Shown here: one piece after another, positions 54,755 through 64,000 of the stretch
Position numbering within the stretch: the stretch's first letter is position 1
Layout: each line of letters begins with the position of its first letter
NCBI GenBank assembly: GCA_018806985.1
Contig: JADANN010000098.1
Location: 682,001 to 746,000, forward strand
Direction: 5' to 3'
DNA from: Angiostrongylus vasorum
Lineage: Eukaryota > Nematoda > Chromadorea > Rhabditida > Metastrongylidae
DNA: 64,000 bases
The notes under the pieces: model-generated
Told to the model about the DNA's origin: nothing
What the model saw: only the letters and a program-made list of their open reading frames with translations
The model's database searches: none
Program-made: the position numbers and the translations under genes

Positions 54755-55250
54755 GAAGATATGGCTTAAACTAGTGTTAGTCATTGAAGAAAGTTAATGA
54801 GCACAATGGAAGCCGCTCCAAAAATTTCTACGCTTGGGCTTATTTAACTGCTGTCACTTCAACGGCACTATAAATGTTTTACTTCATAAAAATCCATTTT
54901 CCGATATGATTTTCGCTATCTTTTGATAGTTGATGAGACCGTCGTATTAACTTACTGGTCGGAGTTTTTGAATCGAGCAGCAAGCATCGTTGGACCGCTG
55001 TCTACCCTGGCCCTTGCAGTATGAGTGTCGTTGTTGCAATTTGTGGCTTTAAAACCTAGCGGCACCAGTTGTGCCGCTTCTCTACTTTCATCCCATGTTG
55101 AAAACAACACGTATCAGTGTTCTCCTACAAATCTAACCCCCATATGGCCAACGAACAGCCAAGGCTTTCTCGATGTCAACTTTTTTTCTCGTTTCCACAT
55201 CTTCCTTTGAGTTTCGAACTTCTGAATTTGTTCACAGATCTCTTTTTTTT
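54755..55250. other. No supported feature
   Basis: Short frames only. Confidence 0.35.
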
Positions 55251-55256
55251 CACATT

Positions 55257-56130
55257 TTATGAAGTCGTTTTGACAGCAGTCACACTGGTTTTGCCCGTTA
55301 GACTGCCGATCAGCTGATACATTACGACGTTGACGGTGTTCCGCCGCACATGCGCCGCTAATAATAAATCTCGGAGAAGCTCGAGCATACTCAGCTTGCT
55401 CATCGTTCCAAAGTTTTGTTGGTCACCAACGTTACTCCTAGGTCGTTCGGATTGTCGTGTTAAACTACCAGAGCAATACATTCTAAATGACTACATTTGA
55501 TGACCAACGATATTATTGTTTTCACGAATTGCCGGAAAATTTCGAAAAACTGGCGGGAAACACAGCTACAGACAAGTGGAAAGCGCAGAGGAAATTTTCC
55601 TCTTGATTTATTTTTTAAAATGGTCTCTCAGCGCACCAATTATCCCTGGAGGGCTACGGAGAACACTATGAAAAAGCTAAAGTATGGGTCAATTCTTCAC
55701 GGAGGATTTCCTTTTGTTTGCTTTTAGTTTCCATTCAATTGAACTTGACTTCAACGGAACCGGAGGGAAAGCTTTAAAGTCCAAAAACTCAAATTTTTTT
55801 GTGTTTAAGGTCGTGCACTTCGAGTTCATGCGCTTGAATTTTTTGTTCTAAAGAGGCAATTCATTACCTCACCAATACTTTTCCTAATATCTCTGTCATC
55901 TTAAGATTTTCGCTTTACCAGCTCGTTGTACTATCATCCTGTCTTACTACATCTACTTCTCTTTCTTTGTCAGTGCATGATATAGCGGTCTTTCTGAATT
56001 CTTCCTCTTTTCCTTCTTTTCCTCTCGTTCTTTCCTCTTTGCAAGCGTTCATTCCATCCAACCTCCAACTACTAATTGTACTCTGATCAGTTTGCGACGA
56101 TGTTATTTGCGTGCTAGGCGTTTTGAACAT
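55257..56130 (-). CDS. Candidate two-exon gene, 139 aa, unknown
   Basis: Exon 1 (55,919-56,130) starts at an ATG: MFKTPSTQITSSQTDQSTIS, then a Lys/Glu-rich stretch (EERTRGKEGKEEEFRKT) and DVVRQDDSTTS. Donor AGCTG|gtaaag. Exon 2 (55,257-55,464) follows acceptor ctctggtag: LTRQSERPRSNVGDQQNFG, then helical SKLSMLELLRDLLLAAHVRR, ending AVKTTS. The phase (2) matches and both exons are GC-richer than the 454-bp intron. No domain recognised; no membrane span. The acceptor is mediocre and an upstream exon may exist (coding-like minus stretch TGANITSREDSRPLWAAG near 56,190-56,240). Confidence 0.4.
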
Positions 56131-56134
56131 CTCG

Positions 56135-56820
56135 AGCTATTTCGAGCCTCTTGCAATCGCGTTACCTCTATCCACAAACCGCCCGCAGCCCATAGTGGCC
56201 GCGAATCCTCTCGGCTTGTGATGTTCGCTCCGGTTATCAAGTATTCTTACTCAACTGACCGTTCCCACAGTTCCAACTGAACTTCCCTAGTACCTCTAAT
56301 CTCATCCCTTATCCTTTCTTTTAAGGAGACGCGGTGGCGTTTTCAACCACTTAATTTACTCTAACCTTAAGTTCTCGAAGAAAGTGTTATCTGGCTTCAC
56401 CGATAGTGTTGCTTCATTGGCGTATTTGCCGGGATCTTGACATTTCTCACTCGTTAACTCCCTGTAGAATGTCAAAACGCCGAGAGAGAACGATCACTTT
56501 GAGCAGATTTCGTAATAAAGAAAGCCAGATTACATTGAACCCATCGCATTTAGACCTTCCGTTTGCTTTTTTTATGCTAGTTTTTCTTGTATACAGATTT
56601 TCACAGGGTTTTTCCCTCAGTTTACTCCGTTACTCCATGTAATTCTGTTGCATAGTACCTTTTGGTTCTGGTAAGTGTTACAAAGATAGCTGTCCCAAAT
56701 GAACTCCACAGGAGTAGTCACGCATCCTAGAAAATATACGAGAAAAAAGACGATATTTGGAAAACTTTTTAGCATGATAGAATTGAGGTTTTCAGTGAAT
56801 CACTGTGGTTATCAAACCGT
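56135..56820. other. No firm feature
   Basis: A plus frame at 56,406-56,642 contains a basic stretch (MSKRRERTITLSRFRNKES) then hydrophobic residues. No support beyond openness. Confidence 0.3.
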
Positions 56821-56824
56821 CGCG

Positions 56825-57065
56825 ATCTGCTGTGGTTAGAGATGCCGTGCAACGCACCCCGTTGTGAGGGGTTCGACCTCGACCCCCGGCAAATTGAGCC
56901 TCATATTCCTTCGAGTAGTTAAATTGCTACCGGTCTCGTCTAGGAAGGTTCCCTCCAAACCTGTGGTGAGCACTTTTGAATGCTGTGGTGGAACCACCCC
57001 AAAAATTCCAGGACGAATCAATTTTACTACCATTAAACGATATTCATGAAGAAAAAACTCCGCAA
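56825..57065 (+). mobile_element. tRNA-like SINE with shared module
   Basis: ctgtggttagagatgccgtg and ggggttcgacctcgac are box A- and box B-like. About 50 bp later comes aaattgctaccggtctcgtc taggaag, the module shared with SINE-B. The frames at 56,836-57,084 are shadows. Confidence 0.6.
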
Positions 57066-57149
57066 GCAGCAGCCGGATCCACAAGGAAATCCAAAGAGAT
57101 TCATCGATGTTAAATAAGAAGGACGAGCAGAACTACTAATATGTTCTGC

Positions 57150-57245
57150 TCCATTCAAGTTTTTGAATAAGGAGAAATCTGCCGAAACATTAATATTTGG
57201 GCTAAATGTTGATTAACAACTTCATGTTATCTTGTCAAGAATGGT
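57150..57245 (+). mobile_element. PLE-type end fragment
   Basis: aataaggagaaatctgccga then aacattaatatttgggc resembles the stem II and GAAAC part of the PLE ends, followed by ttaacaacttcatgttatct. The CUGANGA box is lost. Confidence 0.45.
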
Positions 57246-57452
57246 TCCTATACGCGCAATAACTGGTTTTGATTTAAACCAAAGGTTAGGTCGATCCCGT
57301 CGCCGTTTTTTAATGAAGCAAAGCGGATTGGATTCCAAATATCCTGGTATAATATTGTGAGATTGTGGTATATTTGCATAGACATTCAGTTTGGCGGTCC
57401 TCAGAAGTCGTGCGACCGCCATCACCTCCTGATTAATTCGAGTGCATTGCAA
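57222..57452 (-). other. Coding-like minus frame of uncertain status
   Basis: A 76-codon frame includes RTAKLNVYANIPQSHNIIPG and FIKKRRRDRPNLWFKSKPVI. Codon-like composition, but its 3' end overlaps the PLE-end fragment and no splice context is clear. May be part of a repeat I do not know. Confidence 0.2.
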
Positions 57453-57770
57453 CTGTCATTCACAAAGGCAGTCGAGTTAATGATGGCGTAAGGATTTCTC
57501 TTTTTTACTCATTCATATATTTCGTGCCAGTTGAGAGTCGTTCAATTTGCACTCATCACATGACCGTGCTAGGTTGTTCCGAGATTTTCGAAAGACGCTT
57601 TCTCTAGTGAATTAAAGGAAGATCTGTACATTGAATTCTTCGAGGGTGCTAATAATTTCCGGATGACGTAGTAAAAGATGGGATCGAAGTCATGTCTTGA
57701 GTGGAGTCTGTTGCCAGAAAATGTAGCCTGCACTGGTTTAGGCCTGGATTACTAGTGACAGCAAACTTCC

Positions 57771-58085
57771 TTAATGCATCCAAAAAAGGGCGCGTGTGGC
57801 GCAGTGGTTGGAGGCGCCACTGCGACACACACGTGGAATCGATCCCCACGCCCATGGCTCACGAAGCCTTCTATCCCTCCGGGGTCGGGAAATTGGTATC
57901 AGATTTTTTCTGGGAGTTTAGCAACACTGGGTCGATACAACGGTAGGCCACCGCGAATCACTGTTAAGGCCAGATATGCATTCAATCACCTCCAACGATA
58001 CTTAACGAAGTCAAATGCATAGCGCATCTCTCGGGGTTTGATCAACGTCAAGAGCTTTATCCTTTTATCCTTTTAATGTATCCAA
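57771..58085 (+). mobile_element. SINE-B copy with target duplication and perfect box A
   Basis: Flanks ttaatg(c/t)atccaa at 57,771-57,783 and 58,073-58,085 (12 of 13 match). Box A tggcgcagtgg (57,797-57,807) is perfect; box B-like gaatcgatccc (57,836-57,846). Module ggtcgggaaattggtatcag at about 57,883-57,902. Tail (ctttatcctttt) repeats. A good reference copy for the family. Confidence 0.85.
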
Positions 58086-58124
58086 GTTAGTAGGACATGA
58101 CCTATTTTTAAGCCCATTTCATGA

Positions 58125-58330
58125 CTTGTGGCGACCTGCCAATGTATCAGGTCGATGGTTTATACTCTGTGTACAAGTGCTGTAGGGATTTCTCGTGCAC
58201 TGAGAAATAGATGGCTTCGTGAGCTTGGGACTGGGTCGAACCCTACCAACGGTATAGTGTGTATTGCAGGAGCACCTCTAACCACTGCGTACACAGCTTG
58301 CTGCAAGATACAAGTTAATTTACTCGACTA
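58125..58330 (-). mobile_element. tRNA-like SINE head, minus strand
   Basis: Minus strand: acgcagtggttagaggtgct (box A-like) and gtagggttcgacccagtc (box B). A head related to SINE-B, with a different body. Confidence 0.5.
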
Positions 58331-58334
58331 GCAT

Positions 58335-58870
58335 AGGATTCGAAAGTCCTGAAAGTGGCAAATTCTCCCAAAGCATCATAAGTAGCTCCGCTTTTTATGA
58401 TCTTCCCGTTTAGCTAAGGTGCTTGAAAAAGGAGTATGTAAGACGAGGTAAAGTTCCATAACCTAATTCCCTCCACTTTTATAGGGTGTTGTGTTTTTGC
58501 ACTAAAGTTATCGTGGAAAGGGATTGGTATTTTTGTGTTGAGTGTCAAAAGAAGCAGTGTTGAAAAACTAAGGATGTTAAGCAGGATTAATCCAGCTGCA
58601 GACTACAAAACAGTCGCCGTGGTATTTCATAGGCTCTTCTTTACAAAGGGTCTATCAGCTCCAGCTCTGTCCAAGCACTGTGCCCTAAGATTCCCAATTG
58701 CTGTATAGGGACCCAGTTCTCACTGCATATCACAGCTCGGTTGAGCAGTGAAGCGTTTTGTTGCGCAAGGAAGGCGTCGATGTGACTTCATAAGTTTTTT
58801 TCGGCATAGCAGTCAATTTCATTTTGCACGCATTTATTGATCTTCTTACGTTTCCAATGTCTTCGAAATG
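58335..58870. other. No supported feature
   Basis: No domain or known repeat. Confidence 0.35.
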
Positions 58871-58879
58871 TTGAACTAT

Positions 58880-59270
58880 TGTGGAATGCAACCAAGATGA
58901 TGCTGAGACATTTGCAAAACTTCGGACCGCAGGTGTCTGCGGTGGGAAACGAACGCGCTATTACCCTTTCGGGGGCTAACGCGTTCACCACCGCACTGTA
59001 CAGAGTCCTTCGTTTCGCCTGTCTCCCATCTAGTTTCTGTCGATTAGTACCATTAGCAATAACCCGTCAACGGGATCGAAGGACCCGAATGGTGTGGTGG
59101 TGAACGCGTCAGCCCCCGGGAAGAGTAATAAGCCGTTCGTTCCCAACAGCAGACACCTGCGGTCTGTAGTTTTCCAAATATCTCAGTATCATCTTGGTTG
59201 TATTTCACACGATACCGTGTCGTGAAAAACTACAGTGGGAACTAAATAAAAAGGTTAACACTGTTGAATG
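58880..59270. mobile_element. Compact foldback element
   Basis: Left arm 58,895-59,035 and right arm 59,080-59,200 are inverted copies, separated by only about 45 bp (ccattagcaataacccgtca). Right outer end aaaaggttaacactgttgaa. Compared with the 41.4-kb copy, the interior is deleted. Confidence 0.8.
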
Positions 59271-59271
59271 G

Positions 59272-59484
59272 TTAAAGATGAGTTTTTTCTATAACGTCTC
59301 GAATAGGTTCTGAAGAAACCACTTCGATGTTCGGATTCAGGTCCTTGTCAACTGTTAATAGGTGCTCATTACCTTTATCATCAAGAATTCCTACGGATCC
59401 GTTGCAAAGCAAACTATTCGTGCATCTTGTTGTAGGAGCTGCTTCTCTTGGTTGTGCTAGTTGACATTTCAAATCTGCTTCCCA
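59272..59484 (-). CDS. Candidate coding exon, unknown
   Basis: Minus frame open from about 59,493 to TAA at 59,272: YYWEADLKCQLAQPREAAPT, then GSVGILDDKGNEHLLTVDKD, then NIEVVSSEPIRDVIEKTHL. It reads like a soluble protein C-terminus. It lies between two foldback elements, with no ATG at its start and no firm acceptor (ggaagcag is possible). May be a relic of a gene broken up by insertions. Confidence 0.35.
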   Translation of the reverse strand, partial: WEADLKCQLAQPREAAPTTRCTNSLLCNGSVGILDDKGNEHLLTVDKDLNPNIEVVSSEPIRDVIEKTHL

Positions 59485-59554
59485 GTAATATATTTAGATC
59501 TGAGCTCATAAAGCAAAACGGTGCGATTTTCTAGCTTAGACAGTCATATCAAAC

Positions 59555-59795
59555 CAGTGCATCCTTTGACGGGTGATTGCCGATGACACTAACCCATAGA
59601 AAACTGGCTAAGAGATAGGCAAAACGAAGGACCCGCATGGTATGGTGGTGAACGCGTAAGCCCCGGAAAGGTAATAACACGTTCGTTCCCCATTGTAGAC
59701 ACCTGCGGTCCGGTGTTTTGGAAATATCTTAGCATCATTGGGATTGAACTACACACAATATCCGGCCGTAAAAAATTATAATAGACGTTTCCAGA
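59555..59795 (+). mobile_element. Foldback-family single right arm
   Basis: gacgggtgattgccgatgac, gaaggacccgcatggtatgg, tggtgaacgcgtaagccccg, cgttcgttccccattgtaga, cacctgcggtccggtgtttt. No partner arm on the left. Confidence 0.75.
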
Positions 59796-59955
59796 TAGTT
59801 TTGCTACGTTTCAAAATTCTCTTCAGTTCTTACTGGAACTCGTTACTTTTGTTCTCTTAGAAATCGTTTAGTGTTTCTCTCAAACTTTTCACGTGCTTCT
59901 TTAACAATCACATTTTCCATATTCACTTTCAACTTCATATCATTTTTCAATAAAT

Positions 59956-60640
59956 TTGCAACTCGCACTAGTTTTAATGAGACTTTCAGTGAACATGGCT
60001 GGAAAGTCGGAGAACTTTCTCGTAGAAGAAAAGCATAGGACGTTCAGGATTGTCGCCAAAGGTGAACGATTTCAAGCATTTGTAGCAACAGAACGCTCAG
60101 ATTCCATTTTTTCACTTCTTCGTGAACACATCCTAGAAAGCAGTGCAAGGATGAGAACCCTCTACTTCTGATTTGCTATGGTTTGACTCATTGATCGATC
60201 AAGTTTATCTGTCACGTACCCCATTGCTTGTCAAACTGCCAGTCAAATTCAGAGCTTGACTTAGACAAATAGGACGATAGAACTTTGATTTTTGAGTTTG
60301 ACTAGAAACCTGCTTGGTCTTCCAACTGACATAACCAGAACGACGGCTGATGTTTTGTTTCCGTCTGTGCGAACGAGGAGAGGGTTTCTCTGCAAACTGC
60401 CACCCACGCCATCAAGTGCTCCAAGTGCAACCATCGATAGCCGAAATGCTGGAACACTATGAATTTCACAAAAACCTCGGGCGAACCTCCGAGTTACAAT
60501 GCTCAGCTCAATCGTTGATTCTCCATCGTCATATGGGTAAATTCAAGGATTCGGGCTTTGTTATGACCAACTTAGTGCTCGTCTTACACTCAGTTCCGAC
60601 TTTCATTGAGCCTCACCATGGAAAATCAATGTTTTAGTTA
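59956..60640. other. Coding-like tract, frame and strand unresolved
   Basis: A plus frame at 59,989-60,171 reads MAGKSENFLVEEKHRTFRIV and GERFQAFVATERSDSIFSLL before a stop. Over 60,300-60,640, plus and minus frames are both open (plus: QPSIAEMLEHYEFHKNLGRT; minus: GGSLQRNPLLVRTDGNKTSA). No domain recognised. Either a decayed gene or a repeat not seen elsewhere in the window. Confidence 0.25.
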
Positions 60641-60644
60641 ATGT

Positions 60645-61290
60645 GTGAGCTTAACCGAAGCTGTTATAAAAATTATCATTGTTAGCATATCAACGGTTTC
60701 ATCCTAATCAGAACCACGGTGATTCGAGTTGAGTATCCACGCTTTTTTGTCTCTTCTTTCAATGAAGGTCTTCGTCCTCGTAGTACTTTACGAATGAAGT
60801 AACTTCTCAAGTGCCGTCCCGTTATACAGCACCCTAGCCACTTAGATGTGACCTGACCTCATTCGACAGTTTCCTGGGATACATGGCAGTCGTTAGGCGA
60901 CTGCTAGTCGAATTATGTGCTTCTTCGGCGACAATGAATCCTGTAACATTTAGATTATTATGAGCAGGCATATAACAAAGCAAACATTCAATTGTGACTT
61001 CCATTGAACTTTGGTTTATCGATGAGCTAATACGAGGTTGATGAGGACGAAACCGCAGAAATGACATAATTAAGATTTCTAACGACTTCATGCTCATCAG
61101 TAAGCTTAAAAGATTATTAATTAGCTCAGCTCATGTCCCCACAGTGGCTGCTTTGCAAAAATTAAATGCATTAGAAACATTTGAACTCTGTTAATATTGA
61201 AGTCAGAGACGAGATTAAAAGCCGCTTAGGCGAGACTATTAAGTACAGGCCCTCACAACAATATTTAAAGCGATTTTTTTAACTACATAA
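60645..61290. other. No supported feature
   Basis: agctaatacgaggttgatga near 61,025 recalls PLE ends. Nothing else. Confidence 0.35.
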
Positions 61291-61292
61291 TA

Positions 61293-61609
61293 TATCTTTA
61301 AGGAGAAGGGCGTGTGTGGGGCAGTGGTTAGAGGCGCCACTGCGACAAACAGGTGGAATGGATCCCCCGCGCTCCAGGCCCACCAAGCCTTCCATCCCTC
61401 CGGGGTCGGCAAATTGGTACCAGACTTGCCTGGAGGATAACGGCACAGGCTCGATACTTCGGTAGGCCACCACGAGCCATTCTAAAGGCGAAGTATGCAT
61501 TCAGTCACCTCAAGGATACTTAATGAAGTCGAATGCATGACGCATCCCTCAGGGATTGATCAACGCCGAGAGCTTTATCCTTCTATCCTTTTTTTATCTT
61601 CAAGGAGAA
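61293..61609 (+). mobile_element. SINE-B copy with target duplication
   Basis: Flanks tatctt(t/c)aaggagaa at 61,293-61,307 and 61,595-61,609 (14 of 15 match). Module ccggggtcggcaaattggta then ccagacttgcctggagga. Tail ctttatccttctatcc. The minus frame at 61,279-61,500 is a shadow. Confidence 0.85.
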
Positions 61610-61614
61610 ACCAA

Positions 61615-62150
61615 GGGTGATTGACTAGTAGTTCATACACAAAAAAAATGTATTTTTCTTCAGCTAATTCGCTTGTGAACTTTATTGATCTTTCACCAAA
61701 ACAAGTTATAATGAAGTAAAAAAGATTACAAAGGCCAGAACTATCGTAGTCAGTAAAGATCACATACGCAAAAACTCCATGACTTTTTCGGGAAAGTTTT
61801 ATATGACCTTTTACTCAAAAAAACTTCTTGTGGGGAAAAACTGGTTTCCATTACTGTGGAGAAAATATTTAGTCACGAAACACTTGGAGTAGTTACCCAT
61901 ATTCTGTCGAGTGTTTTGTTAAAAGGTGTTTTGCTCGATTACATGGCGTAGGCTAGCTTAAGACAGTGTACCGTTCCTCCGAGATTAGCAGATGGGTGCG
62001 ACTATTGCCTGGGTGGATAGAAAACACTGGTTTAATAAATCAGCAACCTCCGCAAGTCTTTTGCATGGGCCAAATATTTTTTTCCCCTGTCTATACAATA
62101 TTTAGTGAACTCTTTTTCTATGTCTAATTCCCATTTTATGCTGCTTAACA
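61615..62150. other. No supported feature
   Basis: AT-rich; could hold the intron upstream of the BTB-like exon. No partner exon identified. Confidence 0.35.
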
Positions 62151-62151
62151 G

Positions 62152-62344
62152 CCAAAGGTTTTAGGAACGACGTTCTATGTCAATGGACACTTCCTAGGTG
62201 AAATTTCATCGTTTTTCGACGCGGCCTTTTTCGGAGAGTTTGCTGAGGCACGGGAAAAGCTGATCACTCTCGAGGGTGAAACAGCGAAGGATGTCTCCCT
62301 CTTTCTAGAAATTGTGCATCCGGGTGGAAAGAGAAAAATTACAG
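62152..62344 (+). CDS. BTB/POZ-like domain exon
   Basis: Acceptor ttatgctgcttaacag, then CCA AAG..., ending ATTACAG|gtttgt (phase 1), 64 codons. The translation follows the nematode BTB pattern: TTFYVNGHFLGEISSFF, then DAAFFGEFAEAREKLITLEG, then AKDVSLFLEIVHPGG. The usual BTB features are here: hydrophobic VNG/FLGEIS strand-helix, FF..FFGEF, and the LFLEIVxP helix. In worms such domains serve as dimerisation or CUL-3 adaptor modules. No flanking exon was found in the window, so it may be an internal exon of a gene extending right, or an isolated relic. If the donor is not used it stops at TAA four bases later. Confidence 0.6.
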
Positions 62345-62364
62345 GTTTGTAAGTGTCTTCTAAT

Positions 62365-62555
62365 CATAATGTTTAACTTTTTACTTACTGCTTACTTTTT
62401 TTCAATGGGAGGGTATTATGTGAAATACAACCACTGATACGCTGCGATATGAGTTCAGTGGAATACGTCAGCCCCTTAAAAGGGTAGTTGTGGGTTCGAA
62501 GCTCACCTGGCGTTCCGATTTTTTGCTCATTCCTCAGTATCATTATGACGGTCTT
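62365..62555 (+). mobile_element. Foldback outer end plus tRNA-like block
   Basis: gtttaactttttacttactg, then gggtattatgtgaaatacaa matches the outer end of the foldback family. It is followed by gtagttgtgggttcgaagct, a box B-like segment. No arm follows. Confidence 0.5.
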
Positions 62556-62559
62556 CTAA

Positions 62560-62950
62560 TCATTTCGTTTTATAAAAATAACAGCAATAGGTAAAAGTGC
62601 TTCGAGACAGTTCAACACTTCAAAATCTGATATGTTTATTGGTGTATCAAATCCGTCTACTTTCTATGCAGTCATGGTCGCCTTCACCATGAAAATTATC
62701 TAAATAAACAGTTAGTAGCCCTTTTGACATTACTGGATTCCTACTTCCCATAACATGGAAAGTAAAGAACTTCGCGACCTCCTTTTTGACTTGGGGGCTA
62801 AGTGTGAAAAAATTTTCTTTGGTAAGCAGTTCTTGACAGCAAGTAAAATATAGCAGTTGCACAGTGCGATTTATGGAGGGTTCACCTAGGTTGGTCACAT
62901 TAACAACGAGTCCGATTCAGGAGTAGGAATCTACGCCAACGTTTTTTTGT
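62560..62950. other. No supported feature
   Basis: A minus frame at 62,647-62,898 is open but AT-rich and unsupported. Confidence 0.3.
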
Positions 62951-62951
62951 A

Positions 62952-63312
62952 TTAGTTTCCAGGATCGACTTTCTATTAACCTCGGCACTGGACTATAAAT
63001 TCGTCGTTTTTTGCTCTCAGCAATCGCGACGTTGTTAAACAGCATACGTTTACTTCCATAGAATAACACACATACAACACAATCGTAGCTGTCTTTTCGG
63101 CAAAATCGCCTTTTTTCAGAGCCTGGAAGGACACACTGATACGCAACTTACTGGGTTGCTTCAACAACACAAACAGAAAGATGAAAATCTTAACGATAAT
63201 TGCAAGATCCACGGCTTCTTGAAAAACCTACCGTTTCTACGAGCCTTCCACTGAGGAAGAGCCGCTGATCAGAATCGCATATGATTGACTACTGCACCTC
63301 CCCACATCAGCG
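62952..63312 (-). mobile_element. PLE 3'-end fragment
   Basis: ttccaggatcgactttctat, cagcaatcgcgacgttgtta, aacagcatacgtttacttcc and the worn hammerhead-like core (63,084-63,122, GAAAA for GAAAC) match the left arm of the 47.8-kb palindrome, then 3' UTR to about 63,310. No endonuclease coding left. Confidence 0.75.
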
Positions 63313-63334
63313 ATCGGGCTTTTTGTACTGTTTT

Positions 63335-63690
63335 CTTTACATGATCCGTCTTCATATCTACTGCACGAACCCCAACACTTCTTCCGTTCGATTCGTTTTC
63401 TAGCGTTCATCGTACACAAAAGTCGTCAAACTATTGTGTGTGGACTCGACTAACACTCATGGATTTCCGTCTTCTTAATGAATGTCGTTGAGTGCTGGTC
63501 GAGTCGTGTCTTCTTGGAATCCCGCGATAGTTCACCCACATAGAGTGAAGGGTGTGAAGTTCTTTTTAGACAAGTTTGGTAACCGATTCTCAGAACCCTG
63601 CTGGGATGGAGGGCTTGATGAGCACAGTGTAGTATCGAGCCCAGCATCGTGCTCGTGATGAACGGCATCACCAGGCATTGAGCAATCCGC
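63335..63690 (-). mobile_element. SINE-C, minus copy with shared module
   Basis: cttccgttcgattcgttttc, tagcgttcatcgtacacaaa, and aatgaatgtcgttgagtgct follow the 40.5-kb copy. agacaagtttggtaaccgat near 63,570-63,589 is the inverted shared module. The 132-codon minus frame at 63,450-63,848 runs through it and is rejected as a gene. Confidence 0.65.
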
Positions 63691-63694
63691 CTCC

Positions 63695-64000
63695 CCACCA
63701 GTGTTATAGGTTGGAAGAATTTCAAAATTAAGTTATTTTGCAATGTTTTTACAACTGAACTTCTTCTCGTGTATGCGTCGATATTCGATATCGGGACAGT
63801 GCCTCCAACGAGTAGGGGTTCAAACGTGTGATTCACACACAAGGCCAATTTTTACTTTTCTTTACATTATCTATGTCGGCTTTTTAGAGATGAGAACAGA
63901 GGTGGAAATTGGAATGTGTCTTATTGGTGTCATATATAAGCTGTAGCATGCGATTTAGCATAATTCAGCAGTAGACGATGTCGTTGTTGAGCTTGAGTTT
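63695..64000. other. No supported feature
   Basis: A short plus frame (63,743-63,946) is hydrophobic and unsupported. Confidence 0.35.

Noticed and set aside
56825..56900. Possible functional tRNA gene
   Set aside because: Box A and box B are present but no acceptor stem or standard cloverleaf can be drawn, and a SINE body follows. The same holds at 36.75, 39.95 and 58.2 kb.
63450..63848. 132-codon minus open frame
   Set aside because: Most of it is a SINE-C copy in minus orientation, matching the copy at 40.5 kb.

Overview
The window reads as nuclear DNA of a nematode, most likely a clade V strongylid (hookworm-like) species. The evidence is AT-rich DNA, intron-split genes with TTTYAG-type acceptors, a posterior-group Hox gene of the nob-1/php-3 type, and a heavy load of RTE, Penelope-like and tRNA-derived retroelements. 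No bacterial operon, rRNA operon or CRISPR array is visible. The species call is inference; the Hox call comes directly from the sequence.

Layout. (1) 1-4,930: repeats (a SINE with an exact 17-bp target duplication, a decayed minus-strand RTE element, a minus-strand Penelope-like fragment). (2) 4,935-15,731, minus strand: five phase-consistent exons of an Abd-B-class Hox gene, best called nob-1. Its homeodomain exon stops exactly after Q50, so the exon carrying N51 lies beyond the left edge. A 9.1-kb intron separates the homeodomain exon from the N-terminal exons. (3) 15.8-25.1 kb: the upstream side of the Hox gene, mostly featureless, with one minus-strand candidate terminal exon (21,829-22,114) and a few repeat scraps. 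(4) 25,398-34,735, plus strand: a seven-exon gene of unrecognised function, built here from splice sites with matching phases (246 or 265 aa). Two minus-strand candidate exons lie inside its introns. It points away from the Hox gene, so 15.7-25.4 kb is a shared divergent upstream interval. (5) 35-64 kb: dense repeats, with a few low-confidence coding tracts (two-exon minus candidate at 55,257-56,130; 59,272-59,484 minus) and one BTB/POZ-like exon (62,152-62,344 plus).

Repeats. Five intermixed systems can be separated by eye: SINE-A (3 copies with target duplications), SINE-B (6 copies), SINE-C (5 copies), a foldback/MITE family with long inverted arms (at least 7 loci), and Penelope-like elements (PLEs) with GIY-YIG endonuclease and YIDD reverse transcriptase. 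The PLE ends carry a hammerhead-ribozyme-like core (CUGANGA, stem II, GAAAC). Small head-to-head pairs of these ends occur with no coding sequence between them. One short module recurs inside SINEs with otherwise different heads and tails.

The most interesting signals are the near-mirror PLE palindrome at 47.8-49.2 kb, the small coding-free PLE-end pairs with hammerhead-like cores, the module shared between SINE families, and the unidentified seven-exon gene next to the Hox locus.
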